The notes under the pieces are model-generated. The model saw only the letters and a program-made list of their open reading frames with translations, was not told the DNA's origin and did not search any database. 64,000 nt of DNA from Acinetobacter chengduensis (lineage in GTDB: Bacteria; Pseudomonadota; Gammaproteobacteria; Pseudomonadales; Moraxellaceae): the NCBI RefSeq assembly GCF_003664645.1, contig NZ_RCHC01000009.1, positions 100,020-164,019 on the forward strand, given 5' to 3'. A program made the translations under genes and the position numbers. Shown here one piece after another: positions 27,636-36,437 of the stretch (position 1 is its first letter; every line of letters begins with the position of its first letter).

Positions 27636-29297
27636 TTAGTTACCAATTTTACGGTATTTTTGACGCTTAGTGACTAAATCATCACCATCACGTTTTTGGC
27701 GATATGCTTCAAACTCTGCATAGTTACCAGTGAAGAATTCAGGTGTTTCACCTTCAAATGATAAGATGTGCGTTGCAATACGGTCTAAGAACCAACGGTC
27801 ATGCGAGATCACCATTACAGTACCTGGGAATACAAGAATCGCATCCTCAAGTGCACGTAAAGTTTCGATGTCCAAGTCGTTTGACGGTTCATCGAGTAAG
27901 ATAACGTTTGCACCCATTTGCAGGATTTTCGCAAGTTGTAAACGGTTACGCTCACCACCTGACAATTGACCTACACGTTTTTGCTGATCTTGACCTTTAA
28001 AGTTAAAGCGACCGATATACGCACGAGACGCAATTTCGTATTCACCAATACGTAAGATGTCTAAACCGCCAGAAACTTCTTCCCAAACAGTTTTGTTGTC
28101 ATCAAGCGTGTCACGGATCTGCCCCACGTAAGCCACTTTAACTGACTCACCTAGTACTACAGAACCTGTATCTGGTTGTTGTTCGCCAGTCATCATACGG
28201 AATAATGTGGTTTTACCTGCACCATTCTCACCCACAATACCTACAATGGCACATGGTGGAACAACGAAAGATAAATCTTTATAAAGCGTACGATCACCAA
28301 ACGATTTGCTGATACCTTCAACTTCTACAACCTTATTACCTAGACGCGGACCAGGTGGAATGTAGATTTCTGAAGTTTCGTTACGTTGTTGGAATTCACG
28401 AGAGTTAAGCTCTTCAAAGCGTTCCATACGTGCTTTGTTTTTCTTTTGCTGACCTTTCGCATTTGAACGAACCCATTCAAGTTCTTTTTTCAATGCTTTA
28501 GCAAAAGATTCTTCTTGCTTGTTCTCTTGTTCTAGACGGGCATTTTTCTGCTCTAACCAAGAAGAGTAGTTACCTTGGTATGGAATACCCATGCCACGGT
28601 CAAGCTCAAGAATCCATTCAGCAACGTTATCCAAGAAATAACGGTCATGGGTAATCGCAACGATTGTACCCGTGAAGTCTTTCAAGAAACGTTCTAACCA
28701 AGATACAGATGAAGCATCTAAATGGTTCGTCGGTTCGTCTAGAAGTAACATGTCTGGTTTAGACAAGAGCAAACGACAAAGTGCTACACGGCGACGTTCA
28801 CCACCAGAGAGTTTAGATACATCTGCATCCCAAGCTGGAAGGTTAAGCGCAGCTGCTGCTTGATCCATTTGGTTCACAATATTATGTGCATCCCATGAAT
28901 GGATAATCGCTTCAAGCTTCTCTTGCTCTTTTGCAAGTGCATCAAAGTCTGCATCTTCAGCCGCATATTCAGCAAAAACTTCATCCAAACGTGCTAAAGC
29001 ATCTAATGGTTCACGTAAACCATCTTCAACGTTACCGCGTACATCTTTGCTTTCATCTAGTGGTGGCTCTTGCTCTAGGTAACCAATTTTGATACCTGGT
29101 TGAGCACGCGCTTCACCTGAGAAATCTTTGTCTACGCCCGCCATAATACGAAGCAAGGTAGACTTACCTGCACCGTTTAGACCAAGTACACCAATTTTAG
29201 CACCTGGAAAGAATGATAAAGAGATGTCTTTTAGGATTTCGCGCTTTGGCGGAACCATTTTCGACACACGGTTCATCGTGTAAATATATTGGGCCAC
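27636..29297 (-). CDS. ettA: Energy-dependent translational throttle protein EttA (ABC-F)
   Basis: Cytosolic ABC-F ATPase that binds the ribosomal E site and gates translation according to ATP/ADP. Two nucleotide-binding domains: Walker A GLNGAGKS (residues 39-46) and GENGAGKT (second domain), signatures LSGGERRRVAL and LSGGERNRLQL, Walker B LLLDEPTNHLD and ILLDEPSNDLD. The charged linker between them (ALKKELEWVRSNAKGQQKKNK) is typical. 553 aa. The start codon is GTG at 29297 with AGGAG 6 nt upstream. Confidence 0.95.
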   Translation of the reverse strand: MAQYIYTMNRVSKMVPPKREILKDISLSFFPGAKIGVLGLNGAGKSTLLRIMAGVDKDFSGEARAQPGIKIGYLEQEPPLDESKDVRGNVEDGLREPLDALARLDEVFAEYAAEDADFDALAKEQEKLEAIIHSWDAHNIVNQMDQAAAALNLPAWDADVSKLSGGERRRVALCRLLLSKPDMLLLDEPTNHLDASSVSWLERFLKDFTGTIVAITHDRYFLDNVAEWILELDRGMGIPYQGNYSSWLEQKNARLEQENKQEESFAKALKKELEWVRSNAKGQQKKNKARMERFEELNSREFQQRNETSEIYIPPGPRLGNKVVEVEGISKSFGDRTLYKDLSFVVPPCAIVGIVGENGAGKTTLFRMMTGEQQPDTGSVVLGESVKVAYVGQIRDTLDDNKTVWEEVSGGLDILRIGEYEIASRAYIGRFNFKGQDQQKRVGQLSGGERNRLQLAKILQMGANVILLDEPSNDLDIETLRALEDAILVFPGTVMVISHDRWFLDRIATHILSFEGETPEFFTGNYAEFEAYRQKRDGDDLVTKRQKYRKIGN

Positions 29298-29615
29298 GTA
29301 GGACTCCTCAATAAAAAACCAAAATTGGGGCTCAATTACACCCCGAGCTCAAAAAGAGCGAAAAAATAATCGAAGTATTATACGATAAAAGCGCCAAAAA
29401 CATAAGAAATGCATCACAAGTTGCATCGTTTGTTACAACTAAAGAGATGTTTATTTTTTAAACGCCCTAATGCACACTCTTTTTTATGCATTTTGTGCAA
29501 AAACCAGTACACATATATGAGTAAAACAGCTATATATTTCATTATTTATGCACTTTTAATCATATCAAGCAGTGCTAGACTCAATTCATAATGAACTTAA
29601 GAAGATGACAATAGA
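29298..29615. promoter_or_regulatory. Divergent region ettA / metY
   Basis: 318 bp. A TATAAT -10-like box for ettA is on the minus strand at 29377-29382 without a strong -35. A short GGGG/CCCC inverted repeat (29325-29344) would fall in the ettA leader. No convincing gene is present. Confidence 0.4.
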
Positions 29616-30893
29616 ATGACTTATAAAGACGAAACTTTGGCTATACATGCGGGATATACACCTGAAGCAACCACTAAAGCGGTGGCTGTACCTATTTATC
29701 AAACCACCTCGTATGCCTTTGACAATACACAACATGGTGCTGATTTATTTGATTTAAAAGTTCAAGGCAATATCTATACCCGTATTATGAATCCAACTAC
29801 TGCGGTTTTAGAACAGCGTGTTGCAGCACTTGAAGGGGGTATTGGGGCACTGGCGTTAGCTTCGGGTATGGCAGCCATTACTTATGCAGTACAAACTATT
29901 GCAGAGGCTGGCGACAATATTGCTTCAGTTTCGACGCTTTACGGTGGTACTTACAACTTATTTGCACACACCCTACCAAAGCAAGGCATTGAGGTGCGTT
30001 TTTTTGATTATCAAAACCCTGAAGCCCTGCGCAACTTGATTGATGAAAAAACCAAACTCGTTTTTGTGGAATCGATCGGCAACCCACTAGGAAATATCAT
30101 TGACCTAGAAGCAATTGCCAAAATTGCCCATGAATACGGCGTGCCTGTCATCGTTGATAACACTGTTGCAACGCCTGTTCTGCAAAAATCTTTTGAGTTT
30201 GGCGCAGACATCGTCATTCATTCATTGACCAAATATATTGGCGGTCATGGTAATTCCATTGGTGGCATTATTGTCGACAGCGGTAAATTCCCATGGGGTA
30301 AATACCCTGAACGTTTCCCTGCTTTAAATACCCCTGATCCAAGCTATCACGGTGTGAATTATGTGGAAGCACTAGGTGAAGCAGCTTATATTGCGCGTGC
30401 TCGCGTGGTGCCTCTACGTAATACTGGTGCGGCCATTAGCCCACAAAATGTGTTCCTGATTTTACAAGGTCTCGAAACTTTGAGTCTGCGGATGGAACGT
30501 CATACTGAAAATGCGCAAAAAGTAGCAGAATATTTACAGTCTCATACCAAAGTAAAATGGGTCAACTATGCTGGATTAAAAGATCATCCACAGCATGCAT
30601 TGGCACAAAAATATGTGAAGGGTAAACCTTCAGCAATTTTGTCTTTTGGAGTACAAGATGGTCTCGAAGGAGGTACACGCTTCATCGATGCCTTGCAACT
30701 GTTTACTCGTCTCGTAAATATTGGTGATGCCAAAAGTTTAGCTTGCCATCCTGCAACCACCACACATCGCCAGCTTAATTCAGACGAACTCAAAGCAGCG
30801 GGTGTCAGCATCGACATGGTTCGTTTATCCGTGGGGATCGAGCATGCTGATGATTTGATTGCCGATTTAGAACAAGCACTGGCTCAGGTTTAA
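29616..30893 (+). CDS. metY: O-acetylhomoserine sulfhydrylase (aminocarboxypropyltransferase)
   Basis: PLP enzyme of the Cys/Met metabolism family that makes homocysteine from O-acetylhomoserine and sulfide. The PLP lysine is K206 in HSLTKYIGGHG; ASGMAAI, STLYGGTYNLF and the C-terminal SLACHPATTTHRQL are family motifs. At 425 aa it is longer than MetB/MetC (about 390), and the internal stretch DSGKFPWGKYPERFPALNTP is typical of the MetY branch. Monocistronic with its own terminator. Confidence 0.92.
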   Translation: MTYKDETLAIHAGYTPEATTKAVAVPIYQTTSYAFDNTQHGADLFDLKVQGNIYTRIMNPTTAVLEQRVAALEGGIGALALASGMAAITYAVQTIAEAGDNIASVSTLYGGTYNLFAHTLPKQGIEVRFFDYQNPEALRNLIDEKTKLVFVESIGNPLGNIIDLEAIAKIAHEYGVPVIVDNTVATPVLQKSFEFGADIVIHSLTKYIGGHGNSIGGIIVDSGKFPWGKYPERFPALNTPDPSYHGVNYVEALGEAAYIARARVVPLRNTGAAISPQNVFLILQGLETLSLRMERHTENAQKVAEYLQSHTKVKWVNYAGLKDHPQHALAQKYVKGKPSAILSFGVQDGLEGGTRFIDALQLFTRLVNIGDAKSLACHPATTTHRQLNSDELKAAGVSIDMVRLSVGIEHADDLIADLEQALAQV

Positions 30894-30943
30894 TTTGTAT
30901 TTTCTTCGCCAAGCGTATTTACAGTTCTAAAATTCAATTTGAT

Positions 30944-30974
30944 ACCTCTTATGCGCACGTATAAGAGGTTTTTT
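30944..30974 (+). terminator. Terminator after metY
   Basis: ACCTCTTAT-gcgcacgt-ATAAGAGGT followed by TTTTT, 51 nt past the stop. Confidence 0.88.
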
Positions 30975-31244
30975 AATGCTTTTCACTTTATTCTGTGATT
31001 TTTCTCATTTCAGCCCTTGCCTTCACGCTTAAATATTGCTAAAAACAAGTTATAACAATGAATAATTTTAGAGCAATTACTCTAATAATATTTTTATATT
31101 TCAATAGTTTAAATCCTATCTTTTCTTTTTAAATAGGCTATTATTACACGCATATTTTCGCTGCCACTGTGATGAATCAAACACAGCCAGCCACGTAATA
31201 AAAAAAACGCACAGTCTCACATTTATTCAATCAGGGTATTAAAC
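30975..31244 (+). promoter_or_regulatory. Upstream region of acr1
   Basis: 270 bp of AT-rich sequence after the metY terminator (351 bp between the genes in all), presumably containing the acr1 promoter. A TATTAT-like element occurs near 31140, but no convincing -35 pairs with it. No gene seen. Confidence 0.35.
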
Positions 31245-32132
31245 GTGAACCAAAGATTAGAAAAACGCTTTCAAGACAAAGTGAACGGTAAAATTGTTTT
31301 GATTACCGGCGCTTCAAGTGGTATTGGCCTTACAGCAGCACATCGCCTAGCAGATGCAGGTGCGCATGTTCTTTTGGTTGCCCGCACCCAAGAAACCTTA
31401 GAAGAAGTCAAAGCTGAAATAGAAGCCAAAGGCGGTAAAGCTTCCGTTTTTCCATGTGATTTAAACAATATGGATTCGATTGACGACGTATCTAAACAAA
31501 TCTTAGCATCTGTAGATCATATCGATATTCTAATTAATAACGCAGGCCGTTCAATCCGCCGTGCTGTGCATGAGTCGACGGATCGTTTTCATGACTTTGA
31601 ACGCACCATGCAATTAAACTATTTTGGCGCGATTCGCTTAGTCATGAACATTTTACCGCAAATGATGATTCGCCGTGATGGTCATATTATTAACATTAGC
31701 TCAATTGGCGTGTTGGCAAATGCCACCCGTTTCTCTGCTTATGTCGCCTCTAAAGCCGCACTCGATGCATTTAGCCGTTGTTTATCTGCAGAAGTACATT
31801 CACATAAAATTGCCATCACTTCTGTGTATATGCCGTTGGTACGCACACCGATGATTGCACCAACCAAAATTTATAAATACGTCCCTACACTTTCGCCAGA
31901 ACAGGCAGCAGATTTAATTGCCTATGCGATTGTAAAACGTCCGAAAAAAGTAGCCACTAATTTGGGCCGTTTGGCATCCATTACCTATTCGATTGCCCCA
32001 GACATTAACAACAAACTGATGTCGATTGGTTACAACCTTTTCCCAAGCTCAAGTGCTTCTGTGGGTCAGCCACAAAAGCTCAACTGGGTGCAAAAAGCAT
32101 ACGCGCGCTTATTTCCAGGTGAACACTGGTAA
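31245..32132 (+). CDS. acr1: Fatty acyl-CoA reductase Acr1
   Basis: NADPH-dependent reductase of the SDR superfamily that converts long-chain acyl-CoA to fatty aldehyde, feeding fatty-alcohol and wax-ester synthesis. Motifs are the cofactor site TGASSGIG (residues 21-28), NNAGR (98-102), active-site serines in NISSIG (about 152-153) and Y166/K170 in SAYVASK. The 295-residue length, the N-terminal leader before the Rossmann fold, and blocks such as RSIRRAVHES, YMPLVRTPMIAPTKIYKYVP and YARLFPGEHW match my memory of the Acinetobacter baylyi Acr1. The start codon is GTG at 31245; the ribosome site is weak. Confidence 0.88.
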   Translation: MNQRLEKRFQDKVNGKIVLITGASSGIGLTAAHRLADAGAHVLLVARTQETLEEVKAEIEAKGGKASVFPCDLNNMDSIDDVSKQILASVDHIDILINNAGRSIRRAVHESTDRFHDFERTMQLNYFGAIRLVMNILPQMMIRRDGHIINISSIGVLANATRFSAYVASKAALDAFSRCLSAEVHSHKIAITSVYMPLVRTPMIAPTKIYKYVPTLSPEQAADLIAYAIVKRPKKVATNLGRLASITYSIAPDINNKLMSIGYNLFPSSSASVGQPQKLNWVQKAYARLFPGEHW

Positions 32133-32169
32133 GCATCTAAGCAGATTTCAAAAAATACCAACGCAAATT

Positions 32170-32197
32170 AAAGCCCAATTTCGGTTGGGCTTTTTTA
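32170..32197 (+). terminator. Terminator after acr1
   Basis: AAAGCCCAA-tttcgg-TTGGGC followed by a T-run, about 40 nt past the stop. Confidence 0.9.
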
Positions 32198-32250
32198 TGT
32201 GTATGAATATTTTGGCTATATTCTGACAGTTTAAAAATTGCTTAAGTTTT

Positions 32251-32321
32251 AGTTACTCTCTTACCTCATGATGCCGTACACTATGGTTCGCGATTTTGAA
32301 TCGTGACTCGATTGAGTAACT
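32251..32321 (+). promoter_or_regulatory. Possible structured leader upstream of hisIE
   Basis: An outer stem AGTTACTC (32251-32258) with GAGTAACT (32314-32321) encloses an inner 8-bp hairpin TCGCGATT-ttg-AATCGTGA (32288-32306). It lies 33-103 nt before the hisIE ATG and after the acr1 terminator, so it would be in the 5' leader. No leader peptide rich in histidine was seen. Confidence 0.4.
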
Positions 32322-32354
32322 TTATTTATTTGAACAAATTTAGGTGTAATCCAC

Positions 32355-33137
32355 ATGAACAATCTGCAATGGCTCGATGAAGTAAAATTTAACGAACAAG
32401 GCTTAGTGCCTGCTATTGCTCAACATCATCAAACTGGACGAATTTTGATGGTGGCGTGGATGAACCGTGAAGCATTGGCATTAACTGCTGAAAAAAACCA
32501 AGCGGTATATTTCTCTCGCTCACGTAGCAAATTGTGGCACAAAGGCGAAGAATCTGGCCATTTTCAAACAGTGCATGAAATCCGTTTGGACTGCGATGCA
32601 GACGTTATTGTGCTTCAAATTGAGCAACATGGCGGTATTGCCTGCCATACAGGTCGTGAATCTTGCTTCTACCGTAAGCTCACAGCGCAAGGCTGGGAAA
32701 TTGTTGATGCACAGCTCAAAGACCCATCTGCAATTTACGGCGAAAAATCTGTAAATCCACATACCATTGCAATGAATGCCTCAAATGCACAATCTGAGCA
32801 AGTTGAAGTGCTCGATTACTTAGGCAAAATGATGGCTGAACGTAAAGTTGCAGATCCTGATTCTTCTTATGTGGCAAAACTTTATCACAAAGGCTTAAAT
32901 AAAATCTTAGAAAAAATTGGCGAAGAAAGTGTTGAAACGATTATTGCTGCCAAAGATTTTAAAGCTGAAGCCAATGAAGATAATAAAAATGATCTAATTT
33001 ATGAAGTTGCAGATCTTTGGTTCCATACTATTGTGATGTTGGGTTATTTCGATCTAGATCCACAACTGGTATTAAACGAATTGGCACGCCGTCAGGGCTT
33101 ATCGGGTTTGGTTGAAAAAGCCAATCGTAGCCACTAA
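32355..33137 (+). CDS. hisIE: Bifunctional phosphoribosyl-AMP cyclohydrolase / phosphoribosyl-ATP pyrophosphatase
   Basis: Catalyses steps 2 and 3 of histidine synthesis. The N-terminal HisI domain (about 1-120) has [25 protein letters not shown] and the metal cysteines in [14 protein letters not shown]. The C-terminal HisE domain (about 150-260) has [20 protein letters not shown] and [18 protein letters not shown]. 260 aa. AGGTG lies 8 nt before the ATG. Other his genes are not in the window. The helicase gene follows after 18 nt and may be co-transcribed. Confidence 0.95.
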   Translation: MNNLQWLDEVKFNEQGLVPAIAQHHQTGRILMVAWMNREALALTAEKNQAVYFSRSRSKLWHKGEESGHFQTVHEIRLDCDADVIVLQIEQHGGIACHTGRESCFYRKLTAQGWEIVDAQLKDPSAIYGEKSVNPHTIAMNASNAQSEQVEVLDYLGKMMAERKVADPDSSYVAKLYHKGLNKILEKIGEESVETIIAAKDFKAEANEDNKNDLIYEVADLWFHTIVMLGYFDLDPQLVLNELARRQGLSGLVEKANRSH

Positions 33138-33155
33138 GCACCTAGGCATAGAGCA

Positions 33156-34658
33156 GTGACCAACACCCAAAAGCCGAGCGCGACTTATGAGCAAGCCACC
33201 GCGATAGATAACGCACGGCTGGGGAAATCTTTTAAAGTCATTGCTTATGCCGGTACAGGTAAAACCACCACTTTACAGATGATCAGCGAAGCCATGCCAC
33301 AAAGACGTGGCATGTACTTGGCCTTTAACAAAGCCATTGCAACTGAAGCACAGCAAAAGTTTCATGGCAATGTTGACTGCCGAACTTTTCACTCGCTGGC
33401 CTTTCGTAGCGTTCCACGTGGAGTCACAGATAAGCTACGCCTACCACGTTTAAGTCCAAGTTTTATTGCCAAAGAATATCGCTTAACGCCAATTACGCTA
33501 CGTCGGATGATGGGCGGACGTTATGAACAATATGTGCTGATGCCTTCTCGCTTGGCCAGTTTGGTTGCCAATGCAGTTAGTTATTTCTGCTCGACCAGTT
33601 CGCAATATCCAGCACCACGGCACATTCAAGCGCCCAGCTGGTTACATGCAGATGACATCGATACGCTACAAAAACACCTTTACCCTGCGGTTGAGCGTCG
33701 ATGGTTAGAATCCATTGATCCGCACCATCAGGCTGGGATTGGGCACGATATTTATTTAAAATTATGGGCACTGTCTGAACCGAATATTCCTGCGGATTAT
33801 TTGCTCTTTGATGAAGCACAAGATGCAGACCCACTGATGCTGGGGATTTTGCTCAAACAGCGTAATACGCAAGTCATTTATGTCGGCGATGCACATCAGC
33901 AAATTTATGCATGGCGTGGTGCAGTCAATGCCATGCAACAACTTCCTTTGCCTGAGTCTCGTCTCACCACTTCATTTCGTTTTGGTGAAGAAATTGCACT
34001 CAATGCCAATGCCATTTTAGGGGCATTGCATGAAACCGTGCCATTACTCGGTAATCCTTTGCTCAATTCGAAAGTGGTGAACAAACCCCACACCAAGCAG
34101 CGCGATGCTATTTTGTGTCGAACCAATGCGCGGGCAATGGAGCTTTTATTGGCGGGTTTGGTCCACGGAGACAAAGTCAGCTTACAAGCAGATCATGCCA
34201 AGCTAAATCGCTTTGTCGATGCAGCAGCCATGCTGAAACAAGGTAAACGTGTCGTAGATGTGCCTGAGTTGGCATGGTTTAACTCTTGGCACGATGTGCA
34301 CGAGTACTGCGAAACCAATGATGGTAGCGATATTAAACCCTTGGTGAAATTAGTCGATGATCATGGTACAGACCCATTAAAACGTGCTTTGGCCAAAATC
34401 ACGCCCATTGAGCAAGCCGACTATATTATTTCGACCGCGCATAAAGCCAAAGGCTTAGAGTGGGATAGAGTACATATTGAAGATGACTATCAATTTCGAC
34501 TCAATGAGAAAGACTATAAAATTAGTGATGAAGAGTTAAGATTACTTTACGTGGCTTGTACACGTGCTAAAGTAAGCTTAAACATCCATCATATTTATGA
34601 TTTGGTGCAGCTATTAAAACGAGAAATGCCGAAATCACTGCGCCAAGCTGTGAGTTAA
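33156..34658 (+). CDS. Compact UvrD-like superfamily 1 helicase
   Basis: A 500-residue SF1A DNA helicase/translocase. Motifs in order: Q motif YEQATAID (11-18), motif I AGTGKTT (32-38), Ia FNKAI (57-61), II DEAQD (219-223), III VGDAHQQIYAWRGA (243-256), IV SFRF (273-276), V TAHKAKGLEWD (427-437), VI LLYVACTRA (463-471). All catalytic positions look intact. It is far shorter than UvrD, Rep or PcrA (about 650-720), so the accessory 1B/2B domains are reduced. The arrangement recalls the Fbh1-like or GajB-like branch, but I cannot assign it. The start is GTG at 33156 with a poor ribosome site. It lies between hisIE and an AAA-type gene. Confidence 0.85.
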   Translation: MTNTQKPSATYEQATAIDNARLGKSFKVIAYAGTGKTTTLQMISEAMPQRRGMYLAFNKAIATEAQQKFHGNVDCRTFHSLAFRSVPRGVTDKLRLPRLSPSFIAKEYRLTPITLRRMMGGRYEQYVLMPSRLASLVANAVSYFCSTSSQYPAPRHIQAPSWLHADDIDTLQKHLYPAVERRWLESIDPHHQAGIGHDIYLKLWALSEPNIPADYLLFDEAQDADPLMLGILLKQRNTQVIYVGDAHQQIYAWRGAVNAMQQLPLPESRLTTSFRFGEEIALNANAILGALHETVPLLGNPLLNSKVVNKPHTKQRDAILCRTNARAMELLLAGLVHGDKVSLQADHAKLNRFVDAAAMLKQGKRVVDVPELAWFNSWHDVHEYCETNDGSDIKPLVKLVDDHGTDPLKRALAKITPIEQADYIISTAHKAKGLEWDRVHIEDDYQFRLNEKDYKISDEELRLLYVACTRAKVSLNIHHIYDLVQLLKREMPKSLRQAVS

Positions 34659-34702
34659 GACCTGTCGCCCGATAACCTGCTCCAGCCAGAAACAGGTGTC
34701 TT

Positions 34703-36097
34703 ATGAAAATACAATCAATACAACTTAAGCACGCTTTACACTTTACCGATTTAAAAGCTGAGTTTCATTATCACGATTTGCCGATTAGCTTAATTTTAGG
34801 CGAGCAAAGTAGTGGTAAAACATCTCTTTTACGTTTGAGCTATCAAGCACTCACATGGTTTGCAGCACGCTACAAAGACCTTCGTACAGCAGGTGTGGTC
34901 ATGCTCGATCAAGACATTATGCTTACGCGCTTACAGTCTAAAATTGATATTCAAATTCGCTTTCCAGAAGATATTGGGCATTTTCCAGAAAGCCCAGATA
35001 CAAGCAGTGAAGATCCTCAGCTGTGTCGCTGGCAACTGTATAAAACCATCAATAGCCAAGGCATTGGCATTAGTAAGGTCGACACCCAACAACTTGAAGA
35101 TTTGGTGCTTATTTATCAACGCGCCATGCGTGATGATCCTCTTTTGGGCATGCCTTTAATTGCCTACTACCCTGCGGAACGCTTTGTAAACGATGTAAAT
35201 TTGCTGAATAAAAACAATCCCGCAATTTTTCAAGCTACTTATGCTTATGAAGTTTCAGCTATCCCCTTTACAACCTTTAGCCGTTTCTTTGAATGGTTTC
35301 GTGAAGTCAGTGATATTGAAAATGCTCAAAGCGCGCAATTAATCCAACAGATTTTAGCAAAAAGCCAAACCACAACTGAGTCTGATAAATCACAACATTT
35401 TTTAGAACAACGCCTACTTCAAGCCCAGAGTGAAATGCACGCGCCTGCTTTGGCAGCATTAAGACATGCCATTCGTATTGTGTTGCCTGAAATCAGCAAT
35501 GTTTGGTTGCAATATCACCCCAAGCTACAGTTTATGGTGAATTATGATGGCCAGATCATGATGTTTCAGCAACTCTCCAACAGCATCCGCAATCTGGTTG
35601 CACTGGTTGGCGATATTGTTCGCCGCTTATGCCTATTAAACCCCGCCAGCCTCTACCCTTGCGATGAAGGCGATGGGATATTGATGATTGATGCCATCGA
35701 TTATCAATTAGATGGCAATATGGCATCCGTGATTTTAGAACGTTTGCATCAGGCTTTTCCGCGCTTACAAATTCTTGCTACGGGTGAACGACCTGAACTG
35801 TTAGAGCGCGCCTCACGTTTTCAATGCTTAAAATTGGATCATCAACAGCTACACAGCATTCACCCTGAAGCATGGCAACAACAATTTGAACAGATCTATG
35901 AAACGCTACATTTAGACGACAACCCAAACACTGAGGATATCGTTGCACCACCCATAGAAATTTTAGAACCTGAAGTTACACCTGTGCAGCGTCTATTGAA
36001 TCAAATTAGTGAACAGCTGAATGAACAACAGCGAGCAGAACTGATTCAACTCTTGCAGTTAGAGCGTCAAAATCCAAATCAACAACATTTACTCTAA
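34703..36097 (+). CDS. ABC/AAA-type ATPase-like protein with degenerate catalytic motifs
   Basis: 464 residues, RecF/COG3950-like layout. Walker A GEQSSGKT (33-40) is intact. By eye alignment to the family pattern IDEID...TTHSP, the Walker B stretch ILMIDAID (326-333) has Ala331 where the catalytic glutamate belongs, the switch histidine position is Glu362 (ATGERP), and the signature is LSNSIRNL (291-298) rather than LSxGxR. A Glu/Gln-rich helical tail ends the protein (425-464). No TOPRIM or nuclease motif is visible. It starts 44 nt after the helicase gene with AGGTG ahead of the ATG. Probably binds ATP but may not hydrolyse it; function unknown. Confidence 0.75.
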   Translation: MKIQSIQLKHALHFTDLKAEFHYHDLPISLILGEQSSGKTSLLRLSYQALTWFAARYKDLRTAGVVMLDQDIMLTRLQSKIDIQIRFPEDIGHFPESPDTSSEDPQLCRWQLYKTINSQGIGISKVDTQQLEDLVLIYQRAMRDDPLLGMPLIAYYPAERFVNDVNLLNKNNPAIFQATYAYEVSAIPFTTFSRFFEWFREVSDIENAQSAQLIQQILAKSQTTTESDKSQHFLEQRLLQAQSEMHAPALAALRHAIRIVLPEISNVWLQYHPKLQFMVNYDGQIMMFQQLSNSIRNLVALVGDIVRRLCLLNPASLYPCDEGDGILMIDAIDYQLDGNMASVILERLHQAFPRLQILATGERPELLERASRFQCLKLDHQQLHSIHPEAWQQQFEQIYETLHLDDNPNTEDIVAPPIEILEPEVTPVQRLLNQISEQLNEQQRAELIQLLQLERQNPNQQHLL

Positions 36098-36100
36098 CCC

Positions 36101-36128
36101 TTAAGCCCAAAAGTCATTTTGGGCTTAA
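36101..36128 (+). terminator. Terminator-like hairpin after the ATPase-like gene
   Basis: Perfect 12-bp inverted repeat with a 4-nt loop, 3 nt after the stop codon. The stem itself ends in A/T pairs but no long T-run follows. Confidence 0.6.
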
Positions 36129-36198
36129 CATTTACAATACGGCCAAAATGCCAAGCGGACTGTACAATACGCCACCCCATGCATTAAAGCATGAGGTA

Positions 36199-36204
36199 TA
36201 TAAT
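36199..36204 (+). promoter_or_regulatory. Putative -10 box of the mrp operon
   Basis: Consensus TATAAT; a recognisable -35 hexamer is lacking at 16-18 bp upstream. If used, the transcript would carry a leader of about 225 nt. Confidence 0.3.
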
Positions 36205-36414
36205 AAGCTTCTCTTGCATAAAAAGATTGAAGTTGTGCATTGCCTGTAATATGATCGGTTTTACTTGCAAATTTCATATTCAAATCGGAATTTGCTATCG
36301 CTTATTTGCTGCGCAATACAGCACTTTATATTTTTAAACACATAAATGCTTTCAAGATTAAGTTTTGGGCTACTCTTTGCGGTCCTCCAGTCCTTGAAAG
36401 ATTGAGATTCACTC

Positions 36415-36428
36415 TAGGCTTCGGCCTA
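36415..36428 (+). promoter_or_regulatory. UUCG-tetraloop hairpin just before mrpA
   Basis: TAGGC-ttcg-GCCTA, 9 nt before the ATG at 36438, where a ribosome-binding site would be expected and none is seen. Confidence 0.4.
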
Positions 36429-36437
36429 ATCACGACA

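Larger units (their letters stand above)
36098..36437. other. Intergenic region and leader of the mrp operon
   Basis: 340 bp. It holds a perfect 12-bp stem TTAAGCCCAAAA-gtca-TTTTGGGCTTAA (36101-36128), a second hairpin around CATGC-attaaa-GCATG (36175-36196), a TATAAT at 36199-36204 and then about 230 nt up to the mrpA ATG with no clear gene. A UUCG-loop hairpin sits at 36415-36428. Confidence 0.5.

Noticed and set aside
29409..29591. 60-codon plus-strand frame upstream of metY
   Set aside because: No ribosome site, unlikely composition, and it lies in the ettA/metY promoter region.
33156..36097. Classification of the helicase/ATPase pair as a Gabija system
   Set aside because: GajA needs a C-terminal TOPRIM nuclease domain; I see none in the ATPase-like protein, its ATPase motifs are degenerate, and the gene order is reversed.
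36306..36437. N-terminal extension of MrpA from a TTG codon
   Set aside because: The extra 44 residues resemble no MrpA N-terminus and have no ribosome site; the ATG at 36438 starts right at the first membrane helix.
36205..36437. Firm call of a Na+ riboswitch before mrpA
   Set aside because: Apart from one small UUCG hairpin I could not match a known consensus; it stays a hypothesis under findings.
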